Shown here: piece by piece, positions 28,250 to 36,356 of the stretch
Position numbering within the stretch: the first letter of the stretch is position 1
Layout of the letters: each line of letters opens with the position of its first letter
Assembly: GCF_024436065.1 (NCBI RefSeq)
Contig: NZ_JANFNS010000003.1
Span: 481,241 to 545,240, forward strand
DNA: 64,000 bases
Direction: 5' to 3'
Source of the DNA: Saccharibacillus sp. JS10
GTDB taxonomy: Bacteria; Bacillota; Bacilli; Paenibacillales; Paenibacillaceae
Notes under the pieces: generated by a model
Seen by the model: only the letters and a program-made list of their open reading frames with translations
Told to the model about the DNA's origin: nothing
The model's database searches: none
Program-made: the position numbers and the translations under genes

Positions 28250-28356
28250 TGAACAGTTCCTCCTAAAATAGATGGTTTGTGAAGAAAAGTTTCATTTATT
28301 CAAGGTGCCACTTCTTCATATTCGATGAAAAAGCCGCGCCGTGAGTAACAAGTTTG

Positions 28357-29394
28357 TTAGGCGCTCTCCAGCACTTGAACAATTTCCAGCGCCGCTGCTT
28401 CGTCAAGAATCAAAATGTCTTCTTTTCCGAATCGCAGTACTGCGTGAATTGCTTTTGCTTTTGATTTGCCACCCGCGATACCGAGTACGACGTCTGCCGC
28501 CTTAATATCATCGAGTCTAAGTCCGAGAGTCAGCATGTTATGAACGACATTGCCGCTCTCGTCGAAGTAATAACCGAAAGATTCGGCTACCGCTCCTTTT
28601 TCATGGAGTTCGTTCGTTGTTCCTTCATCCAATCTGCGTCGCCGCGCCATATCTACCGCATTGCCGATCCCGTGAACGATCACGCGTGACGTACGGATTT
28701 CGCGAACGATTTCCTGGATATTCGGATCTTGCACCAGCGACTCGTAAGCTTCGCGGCTCAGTAGATCAGGTACATGCAGCAGCCGATAATCGGCGCCTAC
28801 CCGCTTTGCCATATTGGAAGCAATCGTGTTCGCTTGGATTTCTAGGCTTTCGCCCAGTCCCCCGCGTGCTGGAACGAACCAACTTCCTTTGAGAGGACCA
28901 TTTACCGGATAGGTCAACTGTTCAGCCATTTCGGCTAATGTTGTTCCTCCAGTTACCGCAACTACATCTCCGCCTTGCATGACGCCGAGCAGTGCTTTGG
29001 CTCCCGCTTTGCCAAGTTCTCGCTTGGATAGCGGCGATTCATCACAATTTCCCGGAACCACAACAACTTTGCGAAGTCCGTAAAATTGACGAATTCTCTC
29101 TTCTAGGTTGGACAATCCCACTAATTCCTTCAATACGGGTTCCAGACGCTCAAGAAGGAGTTGCCCCGCATCGCTGATTCGCATACCTGCCGTATCCGTC
29201 TCGATCAAGCCTTGTGCTTTCAACAAGTCGGTCTCGGCTCGAAGCACACGTTCGGTCATTTGCAACGAGTTCGCTAACGTACGGCGACCGGTTGTACCTG
29301 TCAGCATAATCTGATGAAGGATGGTGTACCTTTTCTTGAGAGTTTCCATGAGATCGGGAAGCAGCTGCTGCTGGATTTCGAGAATATTCTGCAT
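28357..29394 (-). CDS. cggR: Central glycolytic genes regulator CggR
   Basis: ATG 29394 is chosen because GAGGTGG lies just upstream; a GTG three codons earlier overlaps that site. The product is 345 residues. It has an N-terminal winged helix-turn-helix (TTGRRTLANSLQMTERVLRAE) and a C-terminal SorC/DeoR-type sugar-phosphate-binding domain (VVAVTGGTTLAEMAEQL, GIGNAVDMARRR, VVLGIAGGKSKAKAIHAVLR). CggR represses the gap operon and is released by fructose-1,6-bisphosphate. A matching operator lies between its promoter and its start, so it also represses itself. It is the first gene of the glycolytic operon, 108 bases ahead of gap. Confidence 0.95.
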   Translation of the reverse strand: MQNILEIQQQLLPDLMETLKKRYTILHQIMLTGTTGRRTLANSLQMTERVLRAETDLLKAQGLIETDTAGMRISDAGQLLLERLEPVLKELVGLSNLEERIRQFYGLRKVVVVPGNCDESPLSKRELGKAGAKALLGVMQGGDVVAVTGGTTLAEMAEQLTYPVNGPLKGSWFVPARGGLGESLEIQANTIASNMAKRVGADYRLLHVPDLLSREAYESLVQDPNIQEIVREIRTSRVIVHGIGNAVDMARRRRLDEGTTNELHEKGAVAESFGYYFDESGNVVHNMLTLGLRLDDIKAADVVLGIAGGKSKAKAIHAVLRFGKEDILILDEAAALEIVQVLESA

Positions 29395-29441
29395 GCGCTC
29401 CACCTCTGCAAACTTCGTCTGCCTGTATAATTTAAATCAGT

Positions 29442-29477
29442 GGACATTTAATGTCCCGGGAACACTTTTTCTGTCCC
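29442..29477 (-). promoter_or_regulatory. CggR operator
   Basis: On the minus strand a half CGGGAC-N6-TGTCC (CGGGACATTAAATGTCC) is preceded by a looser copy GGGACAGAAAAAGTGTTCC. The tandem arrangement and its place just downstream of the -10 fit the B. subtilis CggR operator, where bound repressor blocks elongation. Confidence 0.85.
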
Positions 29478-29483
29478 ACACCT

Positions 29484-29512
29484 AGTTTACCCAATTTGAC
29501 GCCGCGATGCAA
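29484..29512 (-). promoter_or_regulatory. Sigma-A promoter of the cggR-gap operon
   Basis: On the minus strand TTGCAT (29507-29512) and TAAACT (29484-29489) are 17 bases apart, and the CggR operator begins 6 bases downstream of the -10. Confidence 0.7.
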
Positions 29513-29640
29513 GCTTTGGCAAGAGGTAATTTAATTCTTTTCCAAGTCTGATTCATCTCTACTATATATAGGTGAAATAAAATCATTAACCCCTCTATAT
29601 AGCGGTAGTTTTGCTCCATTTTTCACAGCTCAATCAAAAC

Positions 29641-29669
29641 TTGCTATTTACCTTGCAAATGACTATAAT
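29641..29669 (+). promoter_or_regulatory. Promoter of tRNA-Arg
   Basis: TTGCTA (29641-29646) and TATAAT (29664-29669) are 17 bases apart and ~30 bases ahead of the tRNA. Confidence 0.75.
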
Positions 29670-29699
29670 CATAATTACTGCTGTTTCTTCACATATTGT

Positions 29700-29774
29700 G
29701 CGCCCGTGGTCCAATGGATATGACGTAGGCCTCCGAAGCCTGAGATCCAAGTTCGATTCTTGGCGGGCGCGCCA
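29700..29774 (+). tRNA. tRNA-Arg (anticodon CCG)
   Basis: Acceptor GCGCCCG/CGGGCGC, anticodon stem TAGGC/GCCTG with loop CTCCGAA (anticodon CCG), T-loop TTCGATT and encoded CCA. The 75-nt gene reads CGG codons. It stands alone between the divergent cggR and clpP. Confidence 0.93.
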
Positions 29775-29834
29775 TTATTATTTAACTGTATTTTTTGTTT
29801 ATGACGCCGATAAGGCTATTTTTTTTGTAGAAAG

Positions 29835-29851
29835 TTTGACTTTCTTTGACT
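29835..29851 (+). promoter_or_regulatory. CtsR box of clpP
   Basis: TTTGACT-TTC-TTTGACT is, on the opposite strand, AGTCAAA-GAA-AGTCAAA. This is the exact CtsR heptad repeat with a 3-base spacer. It covers the -35 of the clpP promoter, so CtsR binding blocks polymerase and heat stress relieves it. Confidence 0.9.
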
Positions 29852-29874
29852 TTATGTTTGGAATTGTTTATCAT
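29846..29874 (+). promoter_or_regulatory. Sigma-A promoter of clpP
   Basis: TTGACT (29846-29851) and TATCAT (29869-29874) are 17 bases apart. The -35 is the second half of the CtsR box. The leader is ~120 bases, with a GGCAGGC/GCCTGGC hairpin at about 29926-29945. Confidence 0.75.
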
Positions 29875-30000
29875 ATGGGTAATACCAGCTAGACGTTTAC
29901 CGGGTCCCTCGACGTATAAGGGTTCGGCAGGCACTCCAGCCTGGCAGTTATTCCAAATCATAATGACGGAACTGATCCGTTCACAAGGAGGTTTTTCACT

Positions 30001-30603
30001 GTGGGTTACATTCCTATGGTCGTTGAACAAAGCAATCGCGGCGAGAGAGCGTATGACATTTACTCCCGCCTGCTGAAAGACCGCATTATTTTCCTCGGTA
30101 CCGAAGTTAACGATGTTGTAGCGAACGCAATTATTGCACAGCTTTTGTTCCTTGAAGCGGAAGATCCTGAAAAAGATATTTATTTGTACATCAATAGCCC
30201 AGGTGGTTCGATCACGGCGGGTATGGCAATTTTTGATACGATGCAGTTTATCAAAGCAGACGTATCAACGATCTGCGTAGGCATGGCGGCTTCGATGGGC
30301 GCTTTCTTGCTGAATGCAGGCGCAAAAGGCAAACGTTTTGCTTTGCCGAATAGCGAAATCATGATTCACCAGCCGCTCGGCGGCGCGCAAGGTCAAGCTT
30401 CGGATATCGAAATCCGGGCTCGCCGCATCATCGCGCTTCGCGAAAAGCTGAACCGCATTATGTCTGAGCGCACCGGTCAACCGATCGAGCGTATCGACAA
30501 AGATACGGATCGCGACTACTTCATGGATGCTGCCGCAGCAGCAGAATACGGAATCATCGACAAAGTGATCGAAAAACCCGTTGCCGAAATCGGCGTGAAG
30601 TAA
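30001..30603 (+). CDS. clpP: ATP-dependent Clp protease proteolytic subunit
   Basis: GTG start at 30001 after AAGGAGGTTTTTCACT; 200 residues. The catalytic triad is Ser98 (GMAASMGA), His123 (MIHQPLGG) and Asp172 (TDRDYFMD), in the expected positions. ClpP forms a double heptameric barrel that, with ClpX or ClpC, degrades misfolded, regulatory and SsrA-tagged proteins; the tmRNA in this window encodes such a tag. It is controlled by CtsR through the box at 29835-29851 and ends at its own terminator. Confidence 0.98.
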   Translation: MGYIPMVVEQSNRGERAYDIYSRLLKDRIIFLGTEVNDVVANAIIAQLLFLEAEDPEKDIYLYINSPGGSITAGMAIFDTMQFIKADVSTICVGMAASMGAFLLNAGAKGKRFALPNSEIMIHQPLGGAQGQASDIEIRARRIIALREKLNRIMSERTGQPIERIDKDTDRDYFMDAAAAAEYGIIDKVIEKPVAEIGVK

Positions 30604-30611
30604 TCTCGGAA

Positions 30612-30659
30612 CAAGCCTGAACGAATTTGCTGATCCAGCGAATTTGTTCAGGCTTTTTT
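30612..30659 (+). terminator. Terminator of clpP
   Basis: A long stem AAGCCTGAACGAATTTGCTG/CAGCGAATTTGTTCAGGCTT (few mismatches) is followed by TTTTTT, starting 9 bases after the clpP stop. Confidence 0.9.
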
Positions 30660-30765
30660 GTTTATATTTTCTTATCTACACTTCGCAACCGACAAGCGCA
30701 ACTCTGCGTAATAGGTGCAGAACCTTATTCAATCACGCGTACATATACCGAGGAGGAAAACATTT

Positions 30766-31551
30766 ATGCAATTTCGTCATAACGATTTTCGCGTGTTCAG
30801 CTCGTTAAAAAGAGACAATCTGGTGATCGAAGTGATTCAAGCGGGTGGATTGCCGGAAAACTACAACGCAGATTTGGCAAAATCGGTCAATCACCATGAT
30901 CAAGAACGTTTTAGCTGGCAACAAGTTCGTATTTTGCTGAAAGATACCTCTGTAGTACTGGAAGCCGGCGCGTTGCAATATATGTTCGGCAATATCGAGA
31001 TGGAAAATCGTTCTGGCGGCGTAGGCGGTTTTGCCAAAAAATTCGTGGGTAGCGCGGTTACGGGCGAGACGGCAAGCAAACCGATCTACCGTGGAAGCGG
31101 CGAAATGTATCTGGAACCCAAACGCAAAGACTTCACACTTATCGAATTAGCTCCCGGCGAAGAAATTATTGTGGACGACGGATTGTTCTTCTGCGCGGAA
31201 AACACCGTCAAAGTCGGCGTAGCGAAACAAAGCAACGTATCCTCGGCGCTATTTGGCGGCGAAGGTCTGTTCCAGACCAAAATTACCGCGTCGGATAACG
31301 GTTATGTAGTCTTGGAACTACCAGTACCGGAATACGAATTGGTTCGTTATGAGCTAGACGGCACCGAGACGTTAAAAGTAGACGGAAGCTTCGCCGTGTT
31401 ACGCAGTAGTACGATTGAGTTCAGTGTAGAAAAATCGACCAAATCCATGCTCGGTTCCGCATCTTCCGGTGAAGGGATGCTTCAGACGTTCCGAGGACGC
31501 GGCGAGGTCTGGCTTGCACCGACCCTTCCGTTTCGCGCGCGACCTTTTTAA
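30766..31551 (+). CDS. AIM24/TIGR00266-family protein
   Basis: The start is ATG 30766 behind GAGGAGGAAAACATTT, giving 261 residues; the longer frame upstream is leader. The protein is mostly beta strands with Gly-rich turns (EAGALQYMFG, GSGEMYLEP, RGRGEVWLAP), the pattern of the AIM24 double beta-helix family. The yeast member acts in mitochondrial inner-membrane organisation; the bacterial role is unknown. There is no signal peptide or membrane helix. It stands alone between clpP and a converging terminator. Confidence 0.8.
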   Translation: MQFRHNDFRVFSSLKRDNLVIEVIQAGGLPENYNADLAKSVNHHDQERFSWQQVRILLKDTSVVLEAGALQYMFGNIEMENRSGGVGGFAKKFVGSAVTGETASKPIYRGSGEMYLEPKRKDFTLIELAPGEEIIVDDGLFFCAENTVKVGVAKQSNVSSALFGGEGLFQTKITASDNGYVVLELPVPEYELVRYELDGTETLKVDGSFAVLRSSTIEFSVEKSTKSMLGSASSGEGMLQTFRGRGEVWLAPTLPFRARPF

Positions 31552-31572
31552 ACCTTAAATGATCTATACAAA

Positions 31573-31614
31573 AAGCCCGACGTTTTCGTCATTCGAAAAC
31601 GTCGGGCTTTTATC
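31573..31614. terminator. Bidirectional terminator between the AIM24-like and Rrf2 genes
   Basis: An AAAAGCCCGACGTTTTCG/CGAAAACGTCGGGCTTTT stem with a 4-base loop is flanked by A and T runs. It serves both converging genes. Confidence 0.9.
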
Positions 31615-31632
31615 ATACTTTCTAGCTACCCA

Positions 31633-32097
31633 CTACAAACTAGGCTGCATAAAGTAATCGGGAAATACGACACCTTCCAACTGCGCAATATCGCCTGCGA
31701 CATCGGCAACCGTGGTCTGCGCCAACACTTGCTCCATCGCTTGTTGGGCACGAGCCAAGATCGTCGTCATCGTCGAGTGCATATGACGTCCGACTTCGCA
31801 CTTAATACTTGAGTTGTCGTGTACCGCGAATAATTGACCTTCACCGACTACATTCACCGCTTTATAGACATCAAGCAGAGTAATATCGGACAACGGCTTT
31901 TTCAGCTTGGCTCCTGCAATTCCTGCTTTGGCTTCTACAAGATTTGCACGACCGAGCATGCTGGTGATTCGGCGAATCACGACCGGATTTGTATTTACGC
32001 TGGAAGCAATAAAATCCGAAGTGGCTGTACCGGGCTGCGAAATGTTCAACAATATCAACGTATGCACCGCAACCGGAAACCGCGTACTGATATTCAA
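31633..32097 (-). CDS. Rrf2-family transcriptional regulator (YwnA-like)
   Basis: TTG 32097 is the likely start: AAGGAGG lies 8 bases before it, whereas the ATG at 32115 precedes the binding site. The product is 154 residues. It has an Rrf2 winged helix (FPVAVHTLILLNI, SDFIASSVNTNPVVIRRITSML) and resembles B. subtilis YwnA. It lacks the three-cysteine cluster of IscR/NsrR (only one Cys, in IKCEVG), so an iron-sulfur sensor is unlikely. It lies 58 bases behind ilvE on the same strand; whether it controls ilvE is not shown. Confidence 0.85.
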   Translation of the reverse strand: MNISTRFPVAVHTLILLNISQPGTATSDFIASSVNTNPVVIRRITSMLGRANLVEAKAGIAGAKLKKPLSDITLLDVYKAVNVVGEGQLFAVHDNSSIKCEVGRHMHSTMTTILARAQQAMEQVLAQTTVADVAGDIAQLEGVVFPDYFMQPSL

Positions 32098-32155
32098 TTC
32101 GCATCCCTCCTTCATGATGTGAAACTATTTTAGTTACATTTCATGCAAATGTCAA

Positions 32156-33247
32156 TTAAGATTGAGCCGTTTCCGCGCGGCATACCGTTTGCGTCCATCC
32201 GAAGCGATCTTCGGAATCGCCGCGTTGCAGCGAAGTCAATTCATCGTACAGACGACGCGTACATTCGCCTGTTTCGCCAGCTCCGATCTTCACTGTTTTA
32301 TCTTCCCAACCAATCTCGCCGATTGGAGACACGACAGCTGCTGTGCCTGTACCGAAAGCTTCGATCAGCGAACCGTCTTCCGCATGCTGCCAAAGTTCGT
32401 CGATGGTAATCGGACGTTCTTCAACTTCAAAACCGAAATCGCGCAACATATGAATTGCGGAGTCGCGTGTAATCCCGTTCAAAATGCTGCCGCTTAGCGA
32501 AGGTGTAACAATACGGTCGCCGATACGGAAAAAGACGTTCATGCTGCCGACTTCTTCGACATATTTACGTTGTACGCCGTCTAGCCACAGCACTTGTGAA
32601 TACCCTGCTGCATACGCGTTTTCTTGCGCTTGCATACTTGCTGCATAGTTTCCTGCCGTTTTGGCTTCACCTACGCCGCCTGTTACCGCGCGTACATCGC
32701 GAGTCTCGACATAGATGCGTACCGGATTCAATCCTTCCGCATAATAAGCGGCAACCGGCGACAAAATGATCATCATTTTATAGTTAAGCGAAGGGTTCGC
32801 TCCCAGATGGTTTTCGGTAGCAATCGCAAAAGGACGGATATACAGCGAAGTTCCCGGCTCCGAAGGTACCCAGCTACGATCCAGTTTAATTAACTCTTTC
32901 AAAGCGTTCAATACAAAAGCTTCGTCGATCTCCGGAATACTCATCCGGCGGCAAGAACGATTGAAACGCTCGAAGTTTTTCTCGGGACGGAACAAACGAA
33001 TATCGCCATCCGGGCCGACATAAGCTTTCATTCCTTCAAAGATCGTTTGACCGTAATGGAACACTTTAGCTGCCGGGTCCATCGGAATCGGTCCGTAAGG
33101 AACGATTTTGGCATCATGCCAGCCTTGACCTTTGTCATAGTCCATCGTGAACATATGATCGGTCATATAGACGCCAAACGAAAGATTGGCGGTATTCGGT
33201 TTTGGTTTGAGCTGCGTAGATTGTTCGATTTTCAATTCCCCTTGCAT
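32156..33247 (-). CDS. ilvE: Branched-chain amino acid aminotransferase
   Basis: ATG 33247 follows GAGGAGCGTGCATT. The product is 363 residues, a fold-type IV PLP enzyme of the long BCAT class. The phosphate- and PLP-binding segments are FHYGQTIFEGMKAY, EAKTAGNYAASMQAQ (catalytic Lys), GSMNVFF and SGSILNGITRDS. It catalyses the last step of leucine, isoleucine and valine synthesis and the first of their breakdown. It is the only branched-chain amino acid gene in the window. Confidence 0.93.
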   Translation of the reverse strand: MQGELKIEQSTQLKPKPNTANLSFGVYMTDHMFTMDYDKGQGWHDAKIVPYGPIPMDPAAKVFHYGQTIFEGMKAYVGPDGDIRLFRPEKNFERFNRSCRRMSIPEIDEAFVLNALKELIKLDRSWVPSEPGTSLYIRPFAIATENHLGANPSLNYKMMIILSPVAAYYAEGLNPVRIYVETRDVRAVTGGVGEAKTAGNYAASMQAQENAYAAGYSQVLWLDGVQRKYVEEVGSMNVFFRIGDRIVTPSLSGSILNGITRDSAIHMLRDFGFEVEERPITIDELWQHAEDGSLIEAFGTGTAAVVSPIGEIGWEDKTVKIGAGETGECTRRLYDELTSLQRGDSEDRFGWTQTVCRAETAQS

Positions 33248-33351
33248 AATGCACGCTCCTCTTTTTATATTCCATCTTATCAGCATCTTGCCTTTTTACA
33301 ATCGCAAATCAGGCTGTATCTTTATTTTACCTGAAAAGTGATCCAAATCGA

Positions 33352-33405
33352 AAGCCCGAAACCTAACGATATGGAAATGATCCATACCGGTTGGGTTCCG
33401 GGCTT
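33352..33405 (-). terminator. Terminator-like hairpin ahead of the copper-amine-oxidase-like gene end
   Basis: AAGCCCG-AACCCAAC pairs imperfectly with GTTAGGTTTCGGGCTT on the minus strand, followed by a weak TTTCGATTT. It lies ~20 bases after the stop at 33422. Confidence 0.5.
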
Positions 33406-33421
33406 GTAGGTTGAATTTGAT

Positions 33422-34534
33422 TTACAGTCCAGCGAAAGGATTGGTTCCTTTAGTCAAGACGGATGAAAATTTAATATCGAAAGAAGGAAGACCTGCTGCA
33501 TAAGGCGTGTATTCATATTGTTGGAAGAAGATCGTGAAGCCGCTGTTTGTCACATAAAACTCCGGCGATTTGCCGATGGTTTGGAACGAACTATCGTCAT
33601 ACAAGATTCCGCGTTTTTTGAATTCTTGAGTGATTTGTTTATCCACGACTTTGCGATAATTTGGGTTAGCTTTCAGCAATTGATCCAATGTGACTTCTTT
33701 GCCTGTATTCACATCGAAATTATATCCGGTCTGAATCGTCATTCCGTGTGCGCCGCCGTAGAAGCTATAATCTTGCGCCACGATGCTAATAAATCCGTTT
33801 TTGTTGTACGTAATCAGATAATCGCCGTCTGCTTCGTAGTACATTTCTTTACTTGGTAGTGGTCCAAAATCTTTCACCTGAGCTTCAAAATCGGTTAAGA
33901 AAGCTTGAGCATGTTTTTTCATCGCTGCATTGATTTTCGCGATTCCCGCAGCATCGCCAGACAATTCCGGGTAGCGAATATCGACGACTTTTTCACCTGT
34001 GTTTTGTTTTAATGTTTTTTCTGTAAACGTGACGTCGGAAGCCGCAGAAGGTTTTAACGAAATGATGTTCGTGGAAGCATTCCATACGCCATCCATGCCA
34101 GCGTAATCTCGAAGCACAGATAGCGGCACGTAGATCGATCCGCTTTTCACGCGTCCTTCGGTTTGAAGACCGACTCCGTTAGCGCCGATCCATACTTGAC
34201 TATTATAAGGGGACAATACTAAACGGTTTGGCGATGTGCCAAGTGTATATTGTCCCGACGTTTTATCGTAAGTGAGGGAAAGCCCTGCGGCTTTTGCCAA
34301 TGCTTTGACCGGGATAAAGGTATCACCCGAAGCTTGGAAAGCAGCCATGCCGATCGCTTTGTCGTTCCAACGTACATTGACGCTTTTTGCAACTTTTGAA
34401 CTTGCACTCATCGAAGCAGCATGAGCGTTAGTCGGCTGTAAAAAAGTCGTGGTTGGAAGCAGCAATCCGGCTGTCAGTAAAGCTGCGGTCATCATCTTCG
34501 CTGTTTTTTGTAAAGTAGGGGTTGTCCGTTTCAT
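33422..34534 (-). CDS. Secreted protein: copper-amine-oxidase-like N-terminal domain plus DUF3298-type domain
   Basis: The product is 370 residues, with an ATG after GAAGGAGCTGAATCAAC. A signal peptide ends near NAHAA (about residue 40). Residues ~50-160 form the stalk or copper-amine-oxidase N1 domain common in Paenibacillaceae (WNDKAIGMAAFQASGDTFIPVKALAKAAGL; GSIYVPLSVLRDYAG). Residues ~170-360 resemble the DUF4163/DUF3298 pair also found in RsiV and PdaC (FYGGAHGMTIQTGYNFDV). In RsiV this fold senses lysozyme; here no transmembrane anchor follows, so the protein is probably secreted or wall-associated. The function is unknown. Confidence 0.8.
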   Translation of the reverse strand: MKRTTPTLQKTAKMMTAALLTAGLLLPTTTFLQPTNAHAASMSASSKVAKSVNVRWNDKAIGMAAFQASGDTFIPVKALAKAAGLSLTYDKTSGQYTLGTSPNRLVLSPYNSQVWIGANGVGLQTEGRVKSGSIYVPLSVLRDYAGMDGVWNASTNIISLKPSAASDVTFTEKTLKQNTGEKVVDIRYPELSGDAAGIAKINAAMKKHAQAFLTDFEAQVKDFGPLPSKEMYYEADGDYLITYNKNGFISIVAQDYSFYGGAHGMTIQTGYNFDVNTGKEVTLDQLLKANPNYRKVVDKQITQEFKKRGILYDDSSFQTIGKSPEFYVTNSGFTIFFQQYEYTPYAAGLPSFDIKFSSVLTKGTNPFAGL

Positions 34535-34697
34535 GTTGATTCAGCTCCTTCGCTTTTGAGCGATCTCTATAATTTCTTTCTCCACTTGTGATTATAAAGA
34601 GATCTCAGCGACATTGGGTGACAATGAGCGTTACAGTATTGCAATACCCGAGCAAGTTGTTTGACAAAATTGTCAAAGTTCTATGACAATATATACA

Positions 34698-35321
34698 TTA
34701 GGCATCAACACCGGTATCCCATTTCGGTTGCATATTCATAATATTCGAGAGACGACCTCCGGGCGGTGCAGGACGTACCGGGAAATCCAGTTCTAGAATC
34801 AACATCGGTAATTTGTGATGATCCAGATTACGGTCAGCGAAGTAACCATAGAACGAATGCAGATACCCACACGGATAATTATCGGCGTCTGATTCTTCAT
34901 AAGGACGCATGATCGCTGCTCCGTCGATATCGCTAAAGTCTTTTTCTTGCTTCAATGATTCTGCGTAATTCAAGTGAGCGTCGAAGTTATGCCCGTCTTC
35001 GACTTGCTGCGCAAACCATTCGACCATTTTCGCCAACACACGTGCAGGTCGATTAGGTGAAGCAATCAAAATCTCAGGATGCCCGAAGCTATATTCCAAT
35101 CCGATCGTGAAGGCATAGTTCATTCCTTCGTCCGATAAGACGATTGACACCCAACCTTTTTGCATCAATTCCGGAATATAAGACATTCGTTTGCGAGCAA
35201 AATCACTATACTCTTCACAAAACAAGGAATAGCGTTCGACTAAGTTTCTTGCCGGATTTTCTTGCAACATTCTACGGTAATATTGTTTTCGGTTTTCGGG
35301 AATGTTCAATGTTTCGATCAC
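34698..35321 (-). CDS. DUF4262-type protein
   Basis: GTG 35321 is preferred as start because GCGAGGTGAT lies directly before it; a TTG 28 codons upstream has no binding site. The product is 207 residues. The segment KGWVSIVLSDEGMNYAFTIG followed by LEYSFGHPEILI is the DUF4262 hallmark, and the rest (EWFAQQVEDGHNFD, YLHSFYGYFADRN) fits the family. The function is unknown; such proteins are soluble and common next to toxin-immunity or phage-related genes in other bacteria, though here the neighbours are secreted proteins. It is a single gene. Confidence 0.7.
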   Translation of the reverse strand: MIETLNIPENRKQYYRRMLQENPARNLVERYSLFCEEYSDFARKRMSYIPELMQKGWVSIVLSDEGMNYAFTIGLEYSFGHPEILIASPNRPARVLAKMVEWFAQQVEDGHNFDAHLNYAESLKQEKDFSDIDGAAIMRPYEESDADNYPCGYLHSFYGYFADRNLDHHKLPMLILELDFPVRPAPPGGRLSNIMNMQPKWDTGVDA

Positions 35322-35458
35322 TGGAATCACCTCGCTTTCGGTTCCGAAGAATTTGTAACTACGTTTGTTTCTTACTCCATTTATAAACTCCGTGTCTAAT
35401 TCCAAACAGCTTTATGCTCATTTTTTACAAAAAGAGGTTTTAAAAAAGGTTCATATGC

Positions 35459-35496
35459 GAAAAAGCCACCTTCGCAATAAACGAAAGTGGCTTTTT
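35459..35496. terminator. Terminator behind the SIMPL-domain gene
   Basis: AAAAGCCACcTTCG/CGAAaGTGGCTTTT with a 6-7-base loop and T runs on both strands, ~20 bases after the stop at 35517. Confidence 0.85.
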
Positions 35497-35516
35497 CAAA
35501 ATGCTCGATACAGATC

Positions 35517-36269
35517 TTATTTCATTTCGTATTGAACGGTTACATTCGTACGAAGCGTAATTTGGCCTGGCTCGATCGAAGTCGAAGAATTGGCAGTATC
35601 CATCGTTGCTTTTGCCATTTCATACTGTGCATAAACGATCGGAGCATCGGCATTATCGAGACTGATCGAAGTAGCCGCACCCAAAGTACGTCCTGCTGCT
35701 TTAGCCACGGCTGCCGCTTTTTTCTGAGCGCTAGTCATCGCTTTAGCAATAGCTTCTTCTTCATATTGGTCTGGATTTTCGGCAGCAAAACTAATATTTT
35801 GAATTTGGTTTGCTCCAGCTTCGGAAGCCGCATCCAGCAATTGACCGATCTTATCCAGATCACGGTAAGTGACTTTCAGCGTATGTGTAGCCGTATAATC
35901 TTTAACTTTTTGACCGTCTTTTTCGCTATACGTGTAGTTTGGAGACACATAGAACTGATCCGTTTCTACATCTTTATTTGCGACTTTCCAATCGGTTTTA
36001 AGCAATTTGCTTAACTTGTTCATCGCTGCTGCTGTTTTTTTCTGAGCATCTGTTGCAGTGGCTGCATTGGACTGCACACCGATATACAGATAAGCAACGT
36101 CTGGTGTAACTTTTACTTCGCCTTTGCCCGTTACGTTAATTACGTTCATTGCGACAACCTCCGCTGCTTGAGCTTGTCCAAGCCCAAAAGATGATGGAAG
36201 TGCTGCTCCGCCTACCAGTAAAGAACCTGCGATCAACACGCTACCTAACGGTTTCATCCACATTTTCAT
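35517..36269 (-). CDS. SIMPL-domain (DUF541) secreted protein
   Basis: The product is 250 residues, with an ATG after GAGGAGGAATTACAA. A signal peptide ends near AQAA (about residue 36). The rest is a SIMPL domain: INVTGKGEVKVTPDVAYLYIGVQ at its start, a QFYVSPNYTY strand, and AIAKAMTSAQKKAAAVAKAAG in the long helix. E. coli YggE of this family is linked to oxidative-stress tolerance, and Bacillus members occur as secreted proteins. It lies 87 bases behind the SLH/beta-lactamase gene on the same strand, so co-transcription is possible. Confidence 0.87.
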   Translation of the reverse strand: MKMWMKPLGSVLIAGSLLVGGAALPSSFGLGQAQAAEVVAMNVINVTGKGEVKVTPDVAYLYIGVQSNAATATDAQKKTAAAMNKLSKLLKTDWKVANKDVETDQFYVSPNYTYSEKDGQKVKDYTATHTLKVTYRDLDKIGQLLDAASEAGANQIQNISFAAENPDQYEEEAIAKAMTSAQKKAAAVAKAAGRTLGAATSISLDNADAPIVYAQYEMAKATMDTANSSTSIEPGQITLRTNVTVQYEMK

Positions 36270-36356
36270 TTGTAATTCCTCCTCTTGTCGTTGGTACTTT
36301 TCTAAACGCCAAAGTTTTGGAAAAGGTTGCAGTCAACGCAGAAAAGGCTTACGAAA

